Assembly (NCBI GenBank): GCA_000435495.1
Contig: FR884028.1
Location: 1-28,903, forward strand
Reading direction: 5' to 3'
Length of the DNA stretch: 28,903 nucleotides
Source of the DNA: Firmicutes bacterium CAG:552
Lineage (GTDB): Bacteria > Bacillota > Clostridia > Christensenellales > Pumilibacteraceae
In this document: positions 23,881 through 28,903 of the stretch, piece by piece
Numbering within the stretch: position 1 is the stretch's first letter
Layout: every line of letters begins with the position of its first letter
Position numbers and translations under genes: made by a program
The notes under the pieces: generated by a model
Seen by the model: the letters and a program-made list of their open reading frames with translations, nothing else
The model's database searches: none
What the model was told of the DNA's origin: nothing

Positions 23881-24134
23881 TTCAGCAACCTTTTTACGAG
23901 AGAAGTTTTTGATGCAGAGTACTTAATCCCGTCTATTTCGCCGGAAAAAGACATATCACCGGTTTTTTCATCGTAAGAGGTCATGCGTAATTGTTTGCCG
24001 GTTACGACGACGTCGCCCATCACCGATGTGACTATGATTTTGTCAGGAGAGGTTAAAACGGTTTTGGTGACGCCCGTAAGAACGCAGTCTTTTCGGTTCG
24101 TAAGAGTTATAGAATGATTACGTTGATTGTCCAT
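23877..24134 (-). CDS. yabP: Sporulation protein YabP (YabP/YqfC family)
   Basis: An 85-residue protein of the YabP/YqfC family. The pattern LTNRKDCVLTGVTKTVLTSPDKIIVTSVMGDVVVTGKQLRM matches the family, in which a TGV strand is followed by a MG-x-x-x-x-x-G-x-x-L turn; FSGEIDGIKY is the usual last strand. YabP is made in the mother cell and is needed with YabQ for cortex and coat assembly. The gene heads the pair with yabQ and lies divergent from murB. No Shine-Dalgarno sequence is present; a sigma-E-like promoter at 24140-24169 would start the transcript at the ATG itself. Confidence 0.85.
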   Translation of the reverse strand: MDNQRNHSITLTNRKDCVLTGVTKTVLTSPDKIIVTSVMGDVVVTGKQLRMTSYDEKTGDMSFSGEIDGIKYSASKTSLVKRLLK

Positions 24135-24139
24135 ACGAT

Positions 24140-24169
24140 ATGTTATGACTCAATATCGCTAAAAATGAC
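24140..24169 (-). promoter_or_regulatory. Sigma-E-like promoter of yabPQ
   Basis: On the minus strand GTCATTTTT (complement of 24161-24169), 13 bp, then CATAACAT (complement of 24140-24147), near the mother-cell sigma-E pattern (ATATTT, 13-15 bp, CATACAAT). The expected start is 5-6 bases further on, at the yabP ATG. yabPQ is sigma-E dependent in B. subtilis, which supports the reading. Confidence 0.45.
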
Positions 24170-24223
24170 TTGTTTCGGAAGCAAAGATTTGCCGGCAAAA
24201 AATTTTTTAGTCGCTTAAAACAG

Positions 24224-24252
24224 TTGAAAAATGAAGCCGAATAGAGTAAAAT
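24224..24252 (+). promoter_or_regulatory. Promoter of the murB operon, predicting a leaderless transcript
   Basis: TTGAAA (24224-24229), exactly 17 bp, then TAAAAT (24247-24252). The start expected 6 bases later is A24258, the first base of the preferred murB ATG. An in-frame ATG at 24231 lies within the promoter spacer and so is unlikely to be the start. Confidence 0.6.
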
Positions 24253-24257
24253 ATACT

Positions 24258-25070
24258 ATGGGATATGTTTGTGTTAATTTAAAGGATTATTGTTCCTATC
24301 GTATCGGAAGTGCGGCAAATGCGTTTTTTGTCGATAGTTACGACAAAGCGATTTCGGCTTACCACAAAAAAATGCCGATGGTAGGATTGGGCAGTAAGAT
24401 TCTTTTCGGAAAAGTCGACCGTGTTGCGATAATGCGGTTGAAAGGCGTTTTGTTTGATGGCGATAGAGTATTTGCGCAAGCCGGAGTGCCGTTGCCTCAT
24501 TTGGCGTACTTATGCCGAAGGAGAGGACTCTCCGGATTGGAATGGGCGTGCGGCATCCCCGGAAGTGTAGGCGGCGCAGTTAAAATGAACGCCGGCGCCT
24601 TCGGAAAGTGCATAAGCGATTGTTTGGAAAGCGTCACCGTTTGCGACGGGGACATAAAAACCGTGCCAAAGCAAAAACTTTTTATGGCGTATAGGTCAGG
24701 GGTAACGGGGTGTATTGTCTTGGGGTGCGTCTTTAAATGTTCTTTTGGGTGCGAACAAAAGATATATCAAAAAATGCGGTTTTACGCCGAGGCACGTAGA
24801 ACTCGTCAGCCGCAGGGATTCAGTTGCGGATCGGTGTTTGTCGCATCTCAAAAGCCTGCCGGTTGGTATATCGACAACGCCGGGTTAAAGGGTGTCAGAG
24901 AAGGCGGAGCGGAAATAAGTCAAAAGCATGCTAACTTTTTTTTGAATTGCGGAACGGCGTCTGCGTCGGACGTGAAGCGACTTATAAACAGGGCAAAACA
25001 AAAGGTATACGAAGTTTACAAAGTAAATTTACACGAAGAAATAATATATATCGGGGAGTTTAACGACTGA
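24258..25070 (+). CDS. murB: UDP-N-acetylenolpyruvoylglucosamine reductase
   Basis: A 270-residue flavoenzyme that reduces UDP-GlcNAc-enolpyruvate to UDP-MurNAc with NADPH, the second committed step of peptidoglycan synthesis. YRIGSAANAFF (about residue 13 on) starts the FAD-binding domain, and GIPGSVGGAVKMNAGAFG is the flavin-diphosphate loop. AYRSG holds a substrate-binding Arg, QPQGFSCGSVF the catalytic Ser, and the final HEEIIYIGEF the catalytic Glu. It looks like the shorter type II enzyme. ATG 24258 is preferred over 24231 because of the promoter; neither has a Shine-Dalgarno site. The stop overlaps the next start (TGATG). It is the first gene of the murB-php-whiA-dnaE run. Confidence 0.92.
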   Translation: MGYVCVNLKDYCSYRIGSAANAFFVDSYDKAISAYHKKMPMVGLGSKILFGKVDRVAIMRLKGVLFDGDRVFAQAGVPLPHLAYLCRRRGLSGLEWACGIPGSVGGAVKMNAGAFGKCISDCLESVTVCDGDIKTVPKQKLFMAYRSGVTGCIVLGCVFKCSFGCEQKIYQKMRFYAEARRTRQPQGFSCGSVFVASQKPAGWYIDNAGLKGVREGGAEISQKHANFFLNCGTASASDVKRLINRAKQKVYEVYKVNLHEEIIYIGEFND

Positions 25071-25810
25071 TGGAGATTTTGGGAGATTACCACACACACA
25101 CTGTTTTCAGCCACGGACACGGCAGTATAGAAGATAACGTAAAGGCTGCTATAAAAATGGGCTTAAAAGAGATTGCGATTACGGATCACGGTTTTTCGCA
25201 TAACAGCTATGGCGTACGAAGAATGGACGTAGCTAAAATGCTCGAAGAAATTGCCTATCTTAATGCTAAGTATCCTAACATAAAAGTTTATGCCGGATTA
25301 GAAAGCAATTTGCTCGGGCTTGACGGTCGTGTAGATATATTAGAAGAAGATTACGAGTGGTTGGACGTTTTGGTGTGCGGATATCACAAGTTTACGAGAG
25401 GCGGAGAAATAATAGGAAATAACTTTTTTACTAAACTTTTCGGCGAACGTAATGCCTCAAAACGCATGATAAAAAATACGGACGCATACATAAAAGCCAT
25501 GGACAGGTATAGGATAAACATAATTTCGCATCCTAATTACGGTGTAAAGACGGATGTAAGAGCGATAGCTCGGGCGGCAAAAGAACACGGCGTTTATATG
25601 GAGCTTAACGGCAAGAGAGTATCTATGACGGATGCCGAAATATGTTCGATAATAGAAGAGGGCGCCACTCTGATTGTCGATTCGGACGCTCATTCCAGCG
25701 AAAAAGTAGGTAATTTTTCCGTACCGCTTTCTTTTGTGGAGCGGTTGCATATACCGGGCGAAAGCATTGCCAATATGGACAAACTGCCTAATTTTGGGAG
25801 AAAGAAGTGA
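25070..25810 (+). CDS. PHP-domain metal-dependent hydrolase
   Basis: A 246-residue PHP-superfamily protein of the YcdX-like type. Metal-binding motifs in order are DYHTHTVFSHGHG (about residues 6-18), ITDHGF (about 37-42), GLESNLLG with the ligand Glu, CGYHKF, SHPNYG and DSDAHSS near residue 205. All the expected His, Asp and Glu residues are present, so a trinuclear metal site is likely. Members are phosphoesterases; the substrate here is not readable. The gene starts inside the murB stop (TGATG) and its stop overlaps the whiA GTG (GTGA), so it is translationally linked to both. Confidence 0.88.
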   Translation: MEILGDYHTHTVFSHGHGSIEDNVKAAIKMGLKEIAITDHGFSHNSYGVRRMDVAKMLEEIAYLNAKYPNIKVYAGLESNLLGLDGRVDILEEDYEWLDVLVCGYHKFTRGGEIIGNNFFTKLFGERNASKRMIKNTDAYIKAMDRYRINIISHPNYGVKTDVRAIARAAKEHGVYMELNGKRVSMTDAEICSIIEEGATLIVDSDAHSSEKVGNFSVPLSFVERLHIPGESIANMDKLPNFGRKK

Positions 25811-26709
25811 AGGGAATAACGAGGCAAGCAAAAACGGAGATAGCATTTATGCCCAAAGACGATTGCTGTTGTACCGCTATGCTTTCTGCGCTTGTCCACA
25901 CCGCCGGGGCGTTATCGTTCGGAAGAGAGGGAATAGGTGCTGAGATTATCAGCGAAACGCCGTGCGTAGTAAGCGTAGCCGCACTTTTGACAAAACATCT
26001 TTATGACGCCGAATGTGAGTTTTCTCACAATCAGTTGTCGCTAAAAGGCGGATACGTATTAGAGATGTTGTTCGATTTGGGCATTCTCACTTACGAAGGA
26101 GAAGGCGTCGGCGCATATCCGGGGATAAGCGGATTCGTAGTGGCTGAGGATTGCTGTTTGCGGAGTTATCTTCGAGGCGTATTTTTGGGTTGCGGAAGTC
26201 TTTCTATAGGTAAAAAATATCATTTGGAAATGAGTTTTTCCACGCTTGTAATGGCGCAGGACGTGATAGCACTTTTGGGCAGTTTCGACATTACGGCTAA
26301 GGTTTTGGCTCGGCACGAAAAACATGTCGTTTATATAAAGGGCAGCGAATCTATTTGCGATTTTTTGGCGTTGATCGGAGCCTCAAAAGCCGTTTTGGCG
26401 ATAAGCGAGCTTGTCGCAAACCGAATAGCGTCCAGTCAAGCCAACAGGTGTACTAATTGCGATCTGGCAAATGCGGACAAGACTGTCGCCACGAGCATGA
26501 AACAGATTGAGTGTATAAAAAAAGTGGCGGATTATGTTACCGATCCTAAGCTCACGACTGTTATGAATGCAAGGCTAAACATGCCGGAATCCAGCTACGA
26601 AGAACTTGCGTCCGAGTTGGGCGTAAGTAAAAGTACTATAAAATACAGATTAAAGAAGTTAGAAAAAATGGCAAACGATATGCCGAAATCGACGACGGAG
26701 GACAAATAA
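25807..26709 (+). CDS. whiA: DNA-binding protein WhiA
   Basis: A 300-residue protein with the two-domain plan of WhiA. DCCCTAMLSALVHTAGALSF near residue 20 and YLRGVFLGCGSLSIGKKYHLEM near 118 belong to the LAGLIDADG-like fold (without nuclease residues), and SYEELASELGVSKSTIKYRLKKL near 265 is the C-terminal helix-turn-helix. WhiA is needed for sporulation septation in Streptomyces and affects cell division and chromosome segregation in B. subtilis. The GTG start at 25807 is chosen because it overlaps the upstream stop (GTGA), has GGGAG (25796-25800) in front and gives an N-terminus that aligns with the family. The stop overlaps the dnaE ATG. Confidence 0.94.
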   Translation: MKGITRQAKTEIAFMPKDDCCCTAMLSALVHTAGALSFGREGIGAEIISETPCVVSVAALLTKHLYDAECEFSHNQLSLKGGYVLEMLFDLGILTYEGEGVGAYPGISGFVVAEDCCLRSYLRGVFLGCGSLSIGKKYHLEMSFSTLVMAQDVIALLGSFDITAKVLARHEKHVVYIKGSESICDFLALIGASKAVLAISELVANRIASSQANRCTNCDLANADKTVATSMKQIECIKKVADYVTDPKLTTVMNARLNMPESSYEELASELGVSKSTIKYRLKKLEKMANDMPKSTTEDK

Positions 26710-28903
26710 TGGGACGGGAATTTGCTCATTTGCACGTGCATACCGAATATAGCTTGCTTGACGGAGCTATAAGGCTTACAGATGTGTTTAAACGAGCCGA
26801 CGAGCTTAACGTAAAGGCTGTTGCTATAACCGATCACGGCAATATGTACGGAGCGTTGGAGTTTGTAAAGCAAGCAATAAAGTATACCGATCCCAAGGCG
26901 GATCCATTTAAGTTTATCGACGACAAAAGACAGTGTAAAGTAAAACCTATAATCGGCTGCGAAGTCTATATGACCGAAGATATGAAGGTAAAAACTTCGG
27001 TAAACGGCAAAATGCCTAAGGCTAATCACCTTGTTTTACTTTGCAAAAACGAGGTCGGATACAAAAATTTAATCAAGCTGGTAAGTTTGGCGTATACCGA
27101 GGGTTTTTATTATAAACCGAGATTGGATTTCGAACTGCTGAAGCGGCATAGCGAGGGTTTGATATGTTTGTCTGCGTGCCTTGCCGGAGTAATACCGCAG
27201 TGTCTGCTTACAGGCGATATCGACGGCGCAAACGAATGGGCGAAAAAGTTTAAGGCGTTATACGGCGACGATTTTTACATCGAACTTCAGGATCACAACA
27301 TAAGAGAGCAAAAGGCCATTTTGCCGTTGCTGCGTGACGTGGCAATAAAGAACGGGATAAAAATGGTTGCGACTAACGACGCTCACTATCTAAAAAAAGA
27401 AGACGCCGTTATGCAAAAAGTTTTGCAGTGTATAGCGTTTCGCAAAACGATGTCGCCCGATGACGATATCGAATCGGATAGCTCCGAGATAGCAGGAAGC
27501 GACGATTCGTATTTCCCGACAAAAGAGTTTTATCTTAAAAGCGGCGATCAAATGGCAGAGCTTTTCGAGGGATACGAAGATTGTATAACAAATACGTTGG
27601 AGATAGCGGATAAATGCGACTTCCGATTTTTCCGCAAGGAAAAACTGCTCCCGGGGTATACGCCCGAAAATGGTCAGGAGCCTTACGAATTTTTAAGAGA
27701 CTTGTGTTATAACGGACTCAAAAAAAAGTACGGAGAAATAACCGAAGAAATAAAAACCCGAGCGGAGTACGAACTGGGAATAATACACAAATTAGGCTTT
27801 GTCAATTACTTTTTGATAGTTTGGGATTTTATTCACTATTCGGAGACGCACGGCGTACCCGTAGGACCGGGCAGAGGCAGCGGCGTAGGCTCGATAGTGG
27901 CGTACGCAATAGGCATAACCAAGGTAAATCCGCTAAAGTATTCGCTTATATTCGAAAGATTCCTTAATGAAGAAAGAGTCTCGAACCCCGACTTCGATAT
28001 AGACTTTTGCGTAGAAGGCAGAGAAAAAGTTATTGAATACGTCATATCCAAGTACGGCGAAAAAAACGTTTCGCAGATTGTAACTTTCGGAACGCTTGCC
28101 GCAAAAGCAGCGGTAAAGGACGTGGGCAGAGTATTTAATCAGCCGTTTGCCGAAGTAGACAAAATAACAAAGCTGATGCCCAAAATGATGGGAAAAAATC
28201 ATATAGGACATCTTCTGGGCTTGATTCCGCCAAAGGATAAGGATACAAATCCGGTTATTCCCGATCTTGTAGATTTATATAACAGCGACGAGATGAGTCG
28301 AAAGATACTCGACATGGCGATGAAAGTGGAAGGTATGCCTCGACAGACAGGCATGCATGCCGCAGGCGTAATAATATGTAAAGACGTGATATCCGATCAC
28401 GTACCTATGGCGATGTCTGGCGAAGGAATAATAACTACTCAGTTCAATATGATAGAGTGCGAAGAACTGGGTTTGCTAAAGATGGACTTTTTGGGATTAA
28501 GAACGCTTACCGACATAGATAAAGCCGTAAAATACGTTAAGCAGGACAAAGGCATCGACCTCGACTTTTATAATATGGAGTATGACGATCCGGAGGTATA
28601 CAAGCTTATCGGCGAAGGCGATACGCACGCCGTGTTCCAGCTCGAAGGCGAAGGTATGAAGAAATTTATGCGAGATTTGCGTCCTAGCAATCTCGAAGAT
28701 ATAATAGCCGGAATATCTCTGTATCGACCGGGCCCGATGGACAAGATAGGAGAGTACGTAGCAAACAAACGTAATCCGGACGGAATAAAGTACGATCATC
28801 CGCTATGTGAACCAATACTTAAGGTAACGTACGGCGTAATGGTGTACCAAGAGCAAGTTATGGAAATGGTAAGAAAGCTTGCCGGGTATTCGTTCGGAAG
28901 AGC
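26709..28903 (+). CDS. dnaE: DNA polymerase III alpha subunit (3'-partial)
   Basis: The first 731 codons of the replicative polymerase, of about 1150 expected; the frame is open at the window end. The N-terminal PHP domain keeps metal ligands: HLHVHTEYSLLDG (7-19), ITDHGNMYG, IGCEVYM and NDAHYL. The polymerase core has GPGRGSGVGS (from about 386) and PDFDIDF, whose Asp430 and Asp432 correspond to E. coli catalytic Asp401 and Asp403; HAAGVI and RPGPM follow. A short acidic insert (near residues 255-270) precedes YFPTKEFYL. An intact PHP site suggests a possible proofreading activity, known for some DnaE proteins, but this is inference. GGAGG (26697-26701) lies 7 bases before the ATG, which overlaps the whiA stop (TAATG). 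Confidence 0.95.
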   Translation, partial: MGREFAHLHVHTEYSLLDGAIRLTDVFKRADELNVKAVAITDHGNMYGALEFVKQAIKYTDPKADPFKFIDDKRQCKVKPIIGCEVYMTEDMKVKTSVNGKMPKANHLVLLCKNEVGYKNLIKLVSLAYTEGFYYKPRLDFELLKRHSEGLICLSACLAGVIPQCLLTGDIDGANEWAKKFKALYGDDFYIELQDHNIREQKAILPLLRDVAIKNGIKMVATNDAHYLKKEDAVMQKVLQCIAFRKTMSPDDDIESDSSEIAGSDDSYFPTKEFYLKSGDQMAELFEGYEDCITNTLEIADKCDFRFFRKEKLLPGYTPENGQEPYEFLRDLCYNGLKKKYGEITEEIKTRAEYELGIIHKLGFVNYFLIVWDFIHYSETHGVPVGPGRGSGVGSIVAYAIGITKVNPLKYSLIFERFLNEERVSNPDFDIDFCVEGREKVIEYVISKYGEKNVSQIVTFGTLAAKAAVKDVGRVFNQPFAEVDKITKLMPKMMGKNHIGHLLGLIPPKDKDTNPVIPDLVDLYNSDEMSRKILDMAMKVEGMPRQTGMHAAGVIICKDVISDHVPMAMSGEGIITTQFNMIECEELGLLKMDFLGLRTLTDIDKAVKYVKQDKGIDLDFYNMEYDDPEVYKLIGEGDTHAVFQLEGEGMKKFMRDLRPSNLEDIIAGISLYRPGPMDKIGEYVANKRNPDGIKYDHPLCEPILKVTYGVMVYQEQVMEMVRKLAGYSFGR

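Overview
The window looks like a piece of a Clostridia-type (Bacillota) chromosome, probably a spore-former from a gut-associated lineage. The reasons are the yabP-yabQ sporulation pair, whiA beside murB, the Firmicutes rplU-prp-rpmA ribosomal operon with a cleavable L27 N-terminus, a four-subunit ferredoxin-linked 2-oxoacid oxidoreductase, and a giant BspA-type leucine-rich-repeat surface protein of the kind common in gut anaerobes. This placement rests on gene content and motifs only.

Layout. (1) 1-8586: the 3' part of a giant surface protein with InlB-type repeats followed by a very long LRR_5/BspA solenoid, closed by a terminator hairpin. (2) 8587-9064: a gene-free stretch with a GNRA-capped terminator, two 43-bp direct repeats and a long interrupted hairpin that ends the convergent lipid kinase gene. 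(3) 9065-9934 (minus): diacylglycerol-kinase-family lipid kinase, divergent from cca; both promoters are readable in the 235-bp gap. (4) 10170-12934: cca (tRNA CCA-adding enzyme) and an exported VanW-family protein. (5) 13187-17159: a consensus promoter drives lgt, a small membrane protein, pncB, a DivIVA-like coiled-coil protein and a one-helix membrane protein with an InlB-type domain, each start overlapping or close to the previous stop. (6) 17203-18311: a terminator whose 3' arm contains the next promoter's -35 box, then an L21 leader and rplU-prp-rpmA. (7) 18317-21810: ogg, then ferredoxin plus alpha, beta and gamma subunits of a 2-oxoacid:ferredoxin oxidoreductase. (8) 21880-22953: DapL-like aminotransferase. 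(9) 22972-23257: a strong promoter, a likely 6S RNA and a terminator, followed by about 375 bases without a gene but with an 11-bp inverted repeat. (10) 24134-23632 (minus): yabP-yabQ, divergent from (11) 24258-28903: murB, a PHP-domain hydrolase, whiA and dnaE (cut by the window end), again joined by overlapping starts and stops.

The most interesting pattern is regulatory. Several genes (cca, murB, yabP, perhaps vanW and the aminotransferase) have no Shine-Dalgarno sequence, and their ATG lies 5-6 nt after a plausible -10 box, which predicts leaderless mRNAs; other genes here (lgt, rplU, rpmA, the oxidoreductase) have strong AGGAGG sites. Other points worth a second look are the DivIVA-like/InlB-domain gene pair, the terminator-promoter overlap before rplU, alternative pairings in the 6S-like RNA, and a murB-whiA neighbourhood without rapZ and yvcK. 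No CRISPR array, tRNA, rRNA or complete insertion sequence was seen.
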